A stretch of 64,000 nucleotides of DNA. Source: Saccharopolyspora erythraea NRRL 2338. GTDB lineage: Bacteria; Actinomycetota; Actinomycetes; Mycobacteriales; Pseudonocardiaceae. Of this stretch, positions 25,597 through 34,016 are shown in pieces. The notes beneath the pieces were generated by a model. That model saw only the letters and a list, made by a program, of their open reading frames with translations, did no database searches and was not told the origin of the DNA. Made by a program: the position numbers and the translations under genes. Numbering within the stretch: the first letter of the stretch is position 1; each line of letters starts with the position of its first letter. The stretch is taken from NCBI RefSeq assembly GCF_000062885.1, contig NC_009142.1:3399584-3463583 (forward strand), in the 5' to 3' direction.

Positions 25597-26783
25597 CACC
25601 CGCTCCGTTCGACGATCCTGAAGAGTCCGAGCAGCCACAGCAGCGGCTCGTCCACCCGGAACGGGCGCACCCCGCCCGGATCGATCCGCTTGTGGTCGTA
25701 GTCGGGTTCGGCGCCCAGCGAGGACACCGCGAAGTAGCGGTAGCTCTTGTAGTGCGCCCGCAGGTGGGCGTCGATGTCGTCGGCCCCCAGGTCGGCGAGC
25801 AGGGCACGCAGGTGCTCGTCGGTGTCGCGCCCGGCCGCCTCGTCGTAGTGCGCCCCGGCCGACGGTGCGCGCAGCAGCGGATGGCCCTCGCCCAGCATCC
25901 CGTAGAACGCGTCGATCTTGGAGAACACGACCGCGACGGGCACCGGGATGCGCCGGCGGACACCGACACCGCCGGTGGCGCGCAGCAGCTCGGTGAGGCG
26001 GCCGAGCACGCTCAGCGGCGGCTCGGTCTCGCGCATGCCCGCCTCCGGCACCGCGATGCGGTCGCGAGTGCCGGGGAGCTGGAAGGGGTCGAGCAGCACG
26101 ATCAGCCCGTCGGCCGCGCCGAGGTAGGCCTGGCGGTTGACGAACTCCTGCGTGGTCATGTCCTCGCCCGCCGCGTCGTAGAACGACAGCGTCGTGGTGC
26201 TGTGCACCTCGCGGCCCAAAGAGCGGTGGGGCTGGCGCCACTGCACCACCAGCGGCACGCGACTGCCGTCGGTCGACCCGGCGGTGGACTCGAACAGCTC
26301 GTTGTCGTCGAACAGCGCGTGCTCGTAGTGCTCCAGCCACGCGGCGGTCCGCGCACCGGCCTGCTCGCCCGCGAAGGACACGTCGGCGTCGAAGCGGCGG
26401 CGCACGCGGTGGCGCAGCTCGTGCACCAGCACCGTGGTGTAGACGGTCTTGCCGGAGTTCTTGCCGCCCACCATGCCGATCAGCGGGCTGCGGCTGTCGG
26501 CGAAGTTGGCGGGCAGCGGCGTGCGGCAGACCGGGCACGCGCGGATGCCGGTGTCGGTGCCGCAGTCCGGGCAGGTGGCCCTGCGCCGCGGCAGCCGCAG
26601 CCGCGACGGCGGCGGCGGGAACGTCGGCCAGGACGCCTCGGCGTACCCGGTCAGCCGCAGCCGCTCCTCGTCGACCGAACGCGTGCAGCGCGTGCGGCCG
26701 GGCGCGGCCCGCCCCGTGCACTGGAACCGCAGGTTCGCCGGCTGGAAGCGGTGGTAGCAGTAGGGGCAGGCGGTGGTCGGCAT
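25596..26783 (-). CDS. Zinc-ribbon TRAFAC-type GTPase (DO-GTPase-like)
   Basis: 395 residues. Two cysteine clusters come first (CPYCYHRF at 6-13 with C22 and C33; CPDCGTDTGIRACPVC at 71-86), then Walker A GGKNSGKT at 106-113, G3 FYDAAGED and G4 SKID. Unlike the downstream GTPase it has no membrane helices. It ends with a conserved VDEPLLWLLGLFRI helix, also echoed in the other GTPase (AEPFLWLMGRGGFP). ATG at 26783 overlaps the stop of the fibronectin-III gene. Likely a nucleotide switch controlling the GAP1-like partner; inference from family and order. Confidence 0.87.
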   Translation of the reverse strand: MPTTACPYCYHRFQPANLRFQCTGRAAPGRTRCTRSVDEERLRLTGYAEASWPTFPPPPSRLRLPRRRATCPDCGTDTGIRACPVCRTPLPANFADSRSPLIGMVGGKNSGKTVYTTVLVHELRHRVRRRFDADVSFAGEQAGARTAAWLEHYEHALFDDNELFESTAGSTDGSRVPLVVQWRQPHRSLGREVHSTTTLSFYDAAGEDMTTQEFVNRQAYLGAADGLIVLLDPFQLPGTRDRIAVPEAGMRETEPPLSVLGRLTELLRATGGVGVRRRIPVPVAVVFSKIDAFYGMLGEGHPLLRAPSAGAHYDEAAGRDTDEHLRALLADLGADDIDAHLRAHYKSYRYFAVSSLGAEPDYDHKRIDPGGVRPFRVDEPLLWLLGLFRIVERSG

Positions 26784-29143
26784 CAGGTGGCCTTCAGTTG
26801 CGCGGTGGGCGGGTCGACGAGCCGGACACCGGCCGTCTCGGTGAAGCAACGCAGCCAGTACGGGCGGCGCAGCTTCGGGACCTCCACGGTGGTCTCGACC
26901 GGGCGTCCGGGGCGCAGCTCGCCCTCGACCCGGCCGATGACCTGGCCGTCGGCCGGTTGCAGCGGCATCACGCGGCCCTGCGCGGCGACCACCAGCACCG
27001 TGCACGCCGGCACCGGCTGGTCGGCGGTCAGCGTGATCCGCGCGGTACCGCCGCCGACCAACGGGCGCGACCGGCGCTCCACGGTGTAGCCGACGTGCGG
27101 CTGGCGGCCCTGGATGTCGATCTCGGTGGGCGCCGAGCACGCGGCGCCGTCCTCGGCGGCGGCGACCGCGCTGACGCGCACCCGCACCGGTCCGGGCCCG
27201 GTGCGCAGCCGGCAGCCGCCCGATGCCTGGTACTCCTGCCTGGTCAGCCGGTGCCTGCCGGAGCCCGCCGTGCCGTTCCACATCACCTCGGCCACACCGG
27301 CCCGCTCGGGCCACACCCACGACAGCAACAGTTCCTCGTCGAAGCGGCGGAACTCCAGGCCGCTGACCGGCGGCAGCGCGGGCACCACGCGGCTGGTGCT
27401 CTCGGCGCGCACCGGTTCCGACGACGCCTCGGTGCCGTCGGACCGCCGGTAGCGGGCGGTCAGCACGTAGGTGTAGTCCACCCCGGGAGTCGTGCCGGTG
27501 TCGCGGAACGACGTGGTGTCCGTGGTGGCGACCGGTAACTCCCGCGAGCCGTCGCTGCGGCGGACGTCGACGGCGATCGCGTCGGGATGCACCTTCCAAC
27601 TCGCCTCGACCGCGCCCTGAGCGGCCCGGAGCCGGACGCCGTGCACCGGCGGCAGCACCTCGATCCGGGCTCCCGCCGGACGCGACCACGCGCCCTGCTC
27701 CTGCGCGGCGAACACCGCGTACCCGACCCGCACCCCGGCCCGAGCGCCGGTGTCGCGGGCGACCGTCGCGGTGTCCTCGGCGACGACCTCCCCGTCGGCG
27801 GGGTCGGCGGGCACCCGGTCGTTGCGGCGCACAACCCGGTAGACCGTCCCGTTCTCGTGCTCGGCGGGCACCCGCCACGACACCCGCACGCCGGTTCCCT
27901 CCGGCTGCGCCGACACCTCCAGCACCGGAGGGGGAGGGACGCGGCGCAGCTCGGCCGCGATGCGGTCGTCGTCGGTGGCCAGCGCCGCGGCTTGCAGCAA
28001 CCGTTGCCGCGCCTCGGTTTCCTCGCCCGCGACCAGCGCCCGGTGGGCGGCCGACCGCAGCTCGCGGACCCGTTCGCCCTGGCGCTCCACCAGCCGCCGG
28101 GCGGACTCGGCCTCCTCGGCGTCGGTGATGCCGGTCAGCGCCTGTTCGGCGGCGACGAGGCAGCCGTCGCGCAGCAGCTCGGTGACGCCGGGCAGCCCGG
28201 GCGGTGGGGCGGGCCCGCGCCCGCCGGTCTCGCCGAGCACGCTCACCACGGCCTGCCGCGCTTCGGACTCCGCCAGCTTCGCCTGCCGCAGATGCCGCAG
28301 CAGCACCGACGCCGGAGCGCGGTTGTCGTGGTGCCTGCGCACGTCGTCGAGCAGGTGGAACAGCGTGAGCCGGCGCAGGTCGACCCCGTCGGAGGTCACC
28401 GCGGTGTTGAGGATGCCCAGCGCCTCGCGTACGGCCTGGTTGCCGGAGCGGCGGTTCTCCCGGTCGATCGCCTGGCGCACCGCCTCGGCGGTCAGCCCTG
28501 CCGGGTGCGCCGGGGTGCTGGCGAAGGCGGTGAGGATGCGCAGGCTGGTCAGCTCGCCGTGCAGCAGCTCGGCGATGCTGCTCATCTCGGCGTCGGCGAG
28601 CAGCGACTTCAGCCGCCGGTACGTCGTCTCGCGCAGTCCGCTGGCGCGGGGTAGCTCCACCGGGGTGCTCAGCCGCACGCCCGCGGTCTCCAGCGCCCGG
28701 TCGACCTCCTCGGGTGCCAGCAGGCTGAAGGTCTCGCGCATCGCCTCCAGCTGGCCGGAGGTGATCAGGCCGAGGTCACCGAAGTCGGCGTGCAGCATCG
28801 CGACCAGCTCGTCGACCTGCTGCCTGCGGCTGCCGGTCCGCGCCGCGTCGCGCTCGCGCCACCAGGAGATCCGCAGCATCCGCTCGCCGTGCTCGCGCCG
28901 AAGCTCCTCGTCCTCGCGCAGGAAAGCCTTGTAGACGCTGCGGACGAACGTGGACTTCGCCGTGGACTGGGCGCTCTTGTTCCAGTGCGAGCGGATCTGG
29001 GCGATCCGCTCCGCCAGCTCGTCGTCGGAGAAGTCCAGCCGGACCGCATAGCGCGACACGAGGTCGTCGGGCAGCCGGCCGCCGCGCCCCCGCAGCGGCC
29101 GCACCACCTCCTGCTCGTAGTCCTTCGGGTCGAACGGGGCCAT
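26783..29143 (-). CDS. Helical-repeat and fibronectin type III protein, chaperone-partner-like
   Basis: 786 residues. The first 110 (DPKDYEQEVVRPLRGR, SHWNKSAQ) form a conserved N-terminal domain often seen beside Hsp70 genes in actinomycetes and may take the place of a J-protein. Residues to about 390 are helical; the C-terminal half has at least three fibronectin III-like beta modules (VLEVSAQPEGTGVRVSWRVP, VHGVRLRAAQGAVEASWKV, VSGLEFRRFDEELLLSWVW). No HPD motif is present, so it is not a true DnaJ. Overlapping ATGA junctions with Hsp70 upstream and GTPase downstream place it in the same coupled operon. Confidence 0.75.
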   Translation of the reverse strand: MAPFDPKDYEQEVVRPLRGRGGRLPDDLVSRYAVRLDFSDDELAERIAQIRSHWNKSAQSTAKSTFVRSVYKAFLREDEELRREHGERMLRISWWRERDAARTGSRRQQVDELVAMLHADFGDLGLITSGQLEAMRETFSLLAPEEVDRALETAGVRLSTPVELPRASGLRETTYRRLKSLLADAEMSSIAELLHGELTSLRILTAFASTPAHPAGLTAEAVRQAIDRENRRSGNQAVREALGILNTAVTSDGVDLRRLTLFHLLDDVRRHHDNRAPASVLLRHLRQAKLAESEARQAVVSVLGETGGRGPAPPPGLPGVTELLRDGCLVAAEQALTGITDAEEAESARRLVERQGERVRELRSAAHRALVAGEETEARQRLLQAAALATDDDRIAAELRRVPPPPVLEVSAQPEGTGVRVSWRVPAEHENGTVYRVVRRNDRVPADPADGEVVAEDTATVARDTGARAGVRVGYAVFAAQEQGAWSRPAGARIEVLPPVHGVRLRAAQGAVEASWKVHPDAIAVDVRRSDGSRELPVATTDTTSFRDTGTTPGVDYTYVLTARYRRSDGTEASSEPVRAESTSRVVPALPPVSGLEFRRFDEELLLSWVWPERAGVAEVMWNGTAGSGRHRLTRQEYQASGGCRLRTGPGPVRVRVSAVAAAEDGAACSAPTEIDIQGRQPHVGYTVERRSRPLVGGGTARITLTADQPVPACTVLVVAAQGRVMPLQPADGQVIGRVEGELRPGRPVETTVEVPKLRRPYWLRCFTETAGVRLVDPPTAQLKAT

Positions 29144-30810
29144 CAGCTCGAGACCGTGATCCCGGCGACGACCTTCGCGGCCTCGGCGACCTCCTCGTCG
29201 CTGCGCACGCTGACCCGGACCTTGATGTCCAGCGACTTGCCGGTGCTCGGTTCGGTGGCGTTGAGCTCGAGCAGCCCCTCGGCGTCGACGGTCATGCGGA
29301 TGTCGACGGGCGAGCCGACCGGCATCGGCGGCAGTCCGTCGATGAGTCCCTTGCCCTCGTTGAGCGCCTTGTTCTCGGCCAGCTCCGGCCCGGCGACCAC
29401 GCCGGACTGCTCGAACAGCTCGATCTCGACGCCCTGCTGGCCCTCCTCGACGGTGGCGGCCTGCAGGTTGCGCACCTCGGTGGGCAGCGCGTCGTTGGCG
29501 TGCACGAGGTGGTGGACGTAGTGGCGCTTGGGCTTGCTCTGCCAGTCGGGTTCGCTGGTGTCGACGAGCTTGACCCCGAACGCCTTCGGCAGCACGTTGC
29601 GGGTCTGCTTGGCGGCCAGGCCCTCCAGCGTCCGCACCGAGATGCCGGTCTGCGCGGCCACGCCGCCGACGGCCTCGGCGACCCGTTCCCGCACCTGCTC
29701 GGCGGTGCCGCCGGCGTCCTCGGCGTCCTGCTTCTCCTTGTGCACCACGCGACCCAGCGCGTAGAGCGCGGCACCCTTGGCCACCGCCAGGTCCGGGTCG
29801 TGCAGCTTGGGCTCCCAGCCGAACTCCGCGCGCAGGCGCTCGGCGACCGCGGGCATCTTGGTCGAGCCGCCGACCAGCAGGACGTCGTCGATGGTGGTGC
29901 CCGGCCGCTTGTCGCGCAGGGTCTCCAGCGTGCGCCGGACGATGTCGATCGTCTTGTCCAGCAGGTCCCTGGTCTCGTGCTCGAACAGCTCGCGGGTGAC
30001 CTCCACGCGCGCGCTGCTGCCCGCGCCGCGCAGCGCGACCGGCCGGGACTCGGCGCGGGAGAGCTGCTTCTTGGTCTCCTCGGCCGTGGTGGCCAGCGAC
30101 TGCATGAACTCCTCGTCGTCCTCGGCGTCGGTACCGGTCGACTCGGTGAACCGCTGCAGCAGGTAGTCGCGCAGCCGGGCGTCCCAGTCGGCGCCGCCGA
30201 GGTGGTCGTCGCCGTCGGTGCACAGCACCTCGATCTCGTCGGAGGACACCCGGATCGCGGTGGTGTCGAAGGTGCCGCCGCCCAGGTCGTAGACCAGGAT
30301 CGTCCTGTCCTCGGCGTCGGTCGTCGCCTCGTAGTGCAGCGCAGCGGCGACCGGCTCCGGCACGATGCCGATCACGTCCAGCCCGGCGATCTGCCCCGCG
30401 TTCTTGGTGGCGGTGCGCTCCAGCATGCCGAAGTAGGCCGGGACGGTGATGACCGCGCGGGTGGCGGGTCCGCCGGTGTGGGTGGCGGCGTCCTGGGCGA
30501 GCTGCTTGAGGATCAGCGCCGAGATCGACTCCGGGGTGTAGGTGGTGCCGTGGTAGTCGTAGACCGCCTCGCTCCCCATTTCCCGCTTGATCAGCGACAC
30601 GACCTGGTCGGGGTAGGTGATCGCGGAGTTCTTGGCGACCGAGCCGACCACGACGTTGGACTCGTTCTCGAAGAACACCACCGACGGCGTCGTCTCCAGG
30701 CTGTCGGTGTTGCGGCACACCGCCGGCCGGCCTGTCTCGTCGACGTAGGCGATGGCGGAGTAGGTCGTGCCGAGGTCGATGCCGAAGACCTTGAGGCTCT
30801 CGTCAGGCAT
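29143..30810 (-). CDS. Short Hsp70 (DnaK-like) chaperone, conflict-cluster paralogue 2
   Basis: 555 residues with an intact nucleotide-binding domain (FGIDLGTTYSAIAYV, VPAYFGMLER, YDLGGGTFDTT, LLVGGSTKMPAV) and a short beta-type substrate-binding region (GLIDGLPPMPVGSPVDI). It shares long stretches with the Hsp70 at 18547-20163 (DETGRPAVCRN, TTPSVVFFE, AKNSA), so the two are paralogues, one per operon. The GrpE-like gene overlaps its start by 8 bases. Not the housekeeping DnaK: it is too short and is not next to dnaJ. Confidence 0.93.
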   Translation of the reverse strand: MPDESLKVFGIDLGTTYSAIAYVDETGRPAVCRNTDSLETTPSVVFFENESNVVVGSVAKNSAITYPDQVVSLIKREMGSEAVYDYHGTTYTPESISALILKQLAQDAATHTGGPATRAVITVPAYFGMLERTATKNAGQIAGLDVIGIVPEPVAAALHYEATTDAEDRTILVYDLGGGTFDTTAIRVSSDEIEVLCTDGDDHLGGADWDARLRDYLLQRFTESTGTDAEDDEEFMQSLATTAEETKKQLSRAESRPVALRGAGSSARVEVTRELFEHETRDLLDKTIDIVRRTLETLRDKRPGTTIDDVLLVGGSTKMPAVAERLRAEFGWEPKLHDPDLAVAKGAALYALGRVVHKEKQDAEDAGGTAEQVRERVAEAVGGVAAQTGISVRTLEGLAAKQTRNVLPKAFGVKLVDTSEPDWQSKPKRHYVHHLVHANDALPTEVRNLQAATVEEGQQGVEIELFEQSGVVAGPELAENKALNEGKGLIDGLPPMPVGSPVDIRMTVDAEGLLELNATEPSTGKSLDIKVRVSVRSDEEVAEAAKVVAGITVSS

Positions 30811-31552
30811 CCGCGCGCTCCTGTTCCTGTTCCGTGCTGGAGGTCTCGACAGGTGTCCACCGGTAGACGTGGACCCGGGCGGGTGCGGTCACGCGCTCGG
30901 TGGCGGTGTCCCGGTAGCCGTCGGCGACGACCGCGGCGACCCTGCCGTCCTGCTCGGCTCGCTCGGCGGGCACGAGCTTGACCGCGCGGTGTTCGCGCGC
31001 GGAGAACTCGTCGCCCTCCGCGGGGACGATCGGTGCGCTGCCGCATCGCTCCAGCGCGAGCTCCACGCTGAGCGCGAAGGATTCCAGCAACCCGGCCACC
31101 TGGTCGCGCGCGATGTCGGCGGGCAGCGTCCGCGCCTGGTGCAACAGGTCCTTGCGCAGGTTCTGCAGGTCGGTGACCACCGGGCGCAGCAGCAGGTTCT
31201 GCTCGCCGGCGCGGAGCCGTTCGACCTCGGCGTGCAGGTTGTCGATGACGCGCTCGCGCGCGGTGGCTCTGGCGTGGTGTTCGCGGATCTGCTCGGTCAG
31301 CGCGGAAACCGCGTCGGTCAGCGCGACAAGCGGGTCGTCGTCGGCGGGCTCGGTTTCCTCGACGTCCGTTGCGGCTGCCGGCGCCGCTTCGTCGCCGTCC
31401 GTCGGCGCTGCTCCGCTTCCGTCCGCCGGCTCTGGTCGCGCGTCCGGATCAGCGGACTGCTCCGGCGTTTCCGGGTGCGCGTCGAAGTCCTGTTCCGCCG
31501 CGGCACCGCCCTGTTGTTCGTCGCGCATGACCTCGCCCGCCTCGATGCCCAC
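30803..31552 (-). CDS. GrpE-like nucleotide exchange factor, first gene of GTPase operon
   Basis: 249 residues. An acidic, low-complexity N-terminus (about 80 residues) precedes a coiled coil (LTDAVSALTEQIREHHARAT, AEVERLRAGEQNLLLRPVV) and a small C-terminal beta part (FSAREHRAVK, VHVYRWTPVE), the GrpE layout. It should release ADP from the Hsp70 encoded next. The GTG at 31552 has GGAG 4 bases upstream; an ATG at 31528 is the alternative. A weak promoter, TTCCAG-18-TAGGGT, can be drawn upstream near 31610-31640. Confidence 0.78.
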   Translation of the reverse strand: MGIEAGEVMRDEQQGGAAAEQDFDAHPETPEQSADPDARPEPADGSGAAPTDGDEAAPAAATDVEETEPADDDPLVALTDAVSALTEQIREHHARATARERVIDNLHAEVERLRAGEQNLLLRPVVTDLQNLRKDLLHQARTLPADIARDQVAGLLESFALSVELALERCGSAPIVPAEGDEFSAREHRAVKLVPAERAEQDGRVAAVVADGYRDTATERVTAPARVHVYRWTPVETSSTEQEQERADA

Positions 31553-31764
31553 TTCGCTCCGCGGTCGTTCGACCGCACGGAGTACACCTGTCGTTGATCA
31601 CAGACCCTATCGCTGCGTCGACCGGCTCTGGAACGGATTCGCCGAGGTTGGACCAAGCCGCGGGCGGAGAGGTTCCGCGACTCACCCGGAAAGCGCAAAG
31701 CGCACCGCGTTTCCCCTGCACCGCGGCTTTCCCGTGCACTTGGCCTTCCCCGCACCGTGCCTTC

Positions 31765-32060
31765 AGCGACGGCGATCCCCAGGCCGTGGTGCGGCGGTTG
31801 CGCGGATTGGGGTTGCGGAGGTGGCGGTGAATAAAGCTGCGCACGGGTGCGTGCTGAGGGAGGTCGGTCGCTCCAGCGCCGGAGGGGACGCGCGTGGTGG
31901 ACTCCACTGGCCCGGTGAAGCCTTCAACGCCGGCTACCTCGCCGCCCGGCTCACCGGAGCCGACGCCGCGACCGCCGCCGGGAGCGCCCGGACGCTGACC
32001 GCCGCGGTGATCCGGCATCCCCTTGCGATCGTGGACCATTCGGTGGTGCCGGGCGAATGA
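31765..32060 (+). pseudogene. PfkB-family sugar kinase remnant (2-keto-3-deoxygluconate kinase-like), several frameshifts
   Basis: Kinase-like segments continue across three frames: GDPQAVVRRLRGLG, then VAEVAVNKAAHGCVLREVGR, then VAPAPEGTRVVDSTG, then GEAFNAGYLAARLTGAD. Joined, they read as the C-terminal third of a PfkB kinase, with the VDSTGAGDAFNAGYL active-site motif interrupted by an indel so the catalytic aspartate position is now GE. At least three frameshifts and no N-terminal two thirds mean the gene is dead. It lies just upstream of sugar-related dehydrogenase genes, perhaps once part of that pathway. Confidence 0.75.
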
Positions 32061-32092
32061 ACCCGGGCAAAAAGTCCACTGTGGACCCGGGT
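32061..32092. terminator. Bidirectional hairpin between the kinase remnant and the SDR gene
   Basis: Nested palindrome: ACCCGGG (32061-32067) pairs with CCCGGGT (32086-32092) and encloses GTCCACTGTGGAC (32074-32086). It lies between two convergent gene ends, a normal place for a shared terminator. Confidence 0.65.
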
Positions 32093-32124
32093 CCGCCGTC
32101 GAGCCGGCGACGGACCCGGCCGGG

Positions 32125-32919
32125 TCAGGGCAGGATGCTGTCGACGTAGCCGCCGTCGACCCGCAGCGCCCCGCCGGTGGTGGCCGACGACAGCGGCGAG
32201 CTGAGGTACACCACCATGTTGGCGATCTCCTCCGGCTCGATCAGGCGCTGGATCAGCGACTGCGGCCGGTGCAGCCGCATGAACTCCCGCTGCGCCCGCT
32301 CCCACGGCAGGTCCTGGTCGACCAGCTCGTAGACGAACTTCTCCACGCCCTCGGTGTGGGTCGGCCCGGCGATCACCGAGTTGACGGTCACGCCGGTGCC
32401 CGCCGCCTCCTTGGCGAAGCCGCGGGAGGCGGCCAGCAGGGCGGTCTTGGACATGCCGTAGTGGATCATCTCCGCCGGGGTCACCACCGCCGAGTCGCTG
32501 GCGATGTACTGCACGCGGCCCCAGCCCCGCTCGACCATGCCGGGCAGGTACGAGCGGGTCAGGCGCACCGCGGACAGGACGTTGACCTCGAAGTAGCGCC
32601 GCCACTCCTCGTCGGTGATCTCCAGCGCGGGCTGCGCGCCGAAGATGCCGAGGTTGTTGACCAGGACGTCGACGTGGGGCAACTGCTCCACGAGCTGCCG
32701 CGCGCCTTCCTCGCTCGCGACGTCGGCGGCGACCGGCACCACGTCGGCACCGGCGACCTCGTCGCGCAGCCGCCGCGCGGCCTCCTCCGTGGTCTCGCCC
32801 TTGCGGCCGTTGACCGCGACGCGGGCGCCCGAACGGGCCAGGGCGGTGGCGATCGCCGCGCCGATGCCCTGCGTGGAACCGGTGACCAGCGCGGTCCTGC
32901 CGGTGAGGTCCAACTGCAT
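32125..32919 (-). CDS. Short-chain dehydrogenase/reductase
   Basis: 264 residues, classical SDR. Cofactor motif TGSTQGIG near residue 15, NNLGIFG, catalytic serine in YIASDSA and YGMSK tyrosine-lysine pair, ending ALRVDGGYVDSILP. The N-GRK after the second strand favours NADP(H). The gene lies 111 bp downstream of the aldo/keto reductase gene on the same strand, so they are probably one transcript. Substrate unknown; the nearby HisD-like dehydrogenase and kinase remnant suggest a sugar acid or sulfo-sugar derivative. Confidence 0.94.
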   Translation of the reverse strand: MQLDLTGRTALVTGSTQGIGAAIATALARSGARVAVNGRKGETTEEAARRLRDEVAGADVVPVAADVASEEGARQLVEQLPHVDVLVNNLGIFGAQPALEITDEEWRRYFEVNVLSAVRLTRSYLPGMVERGWGRVQYIASDSAVVTPAEMIHYGMSKTALLAASRGFAKEAAGTGVTVNSVIAGPTHTEGVEKFVYELVDQDLPWERAQREFMRLHRPQSLIQRLIEPEEIANMVVYLSSPLSSATTGGALRVDGGYVDSILP

Positions 32920-33030
32920 CTGCGAAAACCCTTTCCTCGTGCCGGGAGGGAACGCCGTCCCGCCCAGTGTTCTGCCGACCGGGCGGCTCCGCGCGTGATG
33001 CGGCGCGCGGGCACCGCTACCGGGTTGTGC

Positions 33031-33863
33031 TCAGGCGACGTTGAAGGTGTCGGGGTCGGGGCCGGTGCGCTCGCCGCGGTCGAGCGCCGCCAGCGTCGTC
33101 AGGTCCGCCTCGTCCAGGGTGAAGCCGAAGACGTCGAGGTTCTCCCGGATGCGCGACGGCGTGACCGACTTCGGGATGACGACGTTGCCCAGCTGCAGGT
33201 GCCAGCGCAGCACGACCTGCGCCGGGGTGCGGCCGTGCTTGCGCGCCAGGTCCGCGACGACCGGCTCGGACAGCAGCTCGCCGCCCTTGGCCAGCGGGCT
33301 CCACGCCTCGGTGGCGATGCCGTGCTCGGCGTCGTACCGGCGGACCTCGGCCTGCTGTAGGAACGGGTGCAGCTCGACCTGGTTCACCGCGGGCACCACG
33401 CCGCCGTGCTCGGCGAGGTCGCGCAGGTGCGCGGGCTGGAAGTTGGAGACGCCGATCGCGCGGACCCGGCCCTGCGAGTACAGCTCCTCCAGGGCGCGCC
33501 AGGTCTCCCGGTGGAGACCGCGCTCAGGGTCGGCCAGTGGATCAGGTACAGGTCGAGGTGGTCGAGGCCGAGCAGCTCCAGGCTGGTGTCGAAGGCCCGC
33601 AGCGCGTTGTCGTAGCCCTGGTCGGCGTTCCACAGCTTGGTGGTGACGAACAGCTCGTCGCGGGCGAGCCCGGACCCGGCGAGCGCGCGGCCGACGGCGG
33701 CCTCGTTGCCGTACGCGGCGGCGGTGTCGATGCTGCGGTAGCCCGCTTCGAGCGCGGCGCCGACCGCGGCGGCGGTCTCGTCCTCGGGGACCTGGAACAC
33801 GCCGTAGCCGAGCTGGGGCATCTCGACGCCGTTGTTGAGCGTGACCGTGGGAACGCTGGTCAT
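33031..33863 (-). pseudogene. Aldo/keto reductase with a single frameshift
   Basis: The two halves are in different frames. The first ([21 protein letters not shown] to LYLIHWP) holds the catalytic D and Y in [10 protein letters not shown] in VTTKLW and H in LIHWP. The second continues [17 protein letters not shown] to the C-terminal DPDTFNVA. They join at 33527-33530, a short run of C on the coding strand, where one missing base would restore a 277-residue protein. Everything else is intact, so this is either a recent mutation or a sequence error. ATG at 33863 has AAAGGA upstream. Confidence 0.85.
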
Positions 33864-33986
33864 CGGTGGTGCGTCCTTTCGGAAGTTCTGCGTAGGCCCG
33901 GGTCCGGGCAGGCGGGGAAGGTGACGGCGTGCCTCGGCGGCACCCGCCGAATTACAACCGCACGCCTTTATTTGCACACGCCTTAT

Positions 33987-34016
33987 ATTGTAGGGGCGTG
34001 TTGCATCGATACGCAA
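33987..34016 (-). promoter_or_regulatory. Promoter for the aldo/keto reductase-SDR transcript
   Basis: On the minus strand TTGCGT (34016-34011), an 18-base spacer and TACAAT (33992-33987) make a good housekeeping-sigma promoter in an AT-rich island. An inverted repeat ACACGCC/GGCGTGT (33976-33982, 33995-34001) straddles the -10 element and may be an operator. Confidence 0.6.

Noticed and set aside
29143-30810. Housekeeping dnaK
   Set aside because: Too short, no C-terminal tail, flanked by GTPase and fibronectin-III genes, and paralogous to another short Hsp70 in the window.
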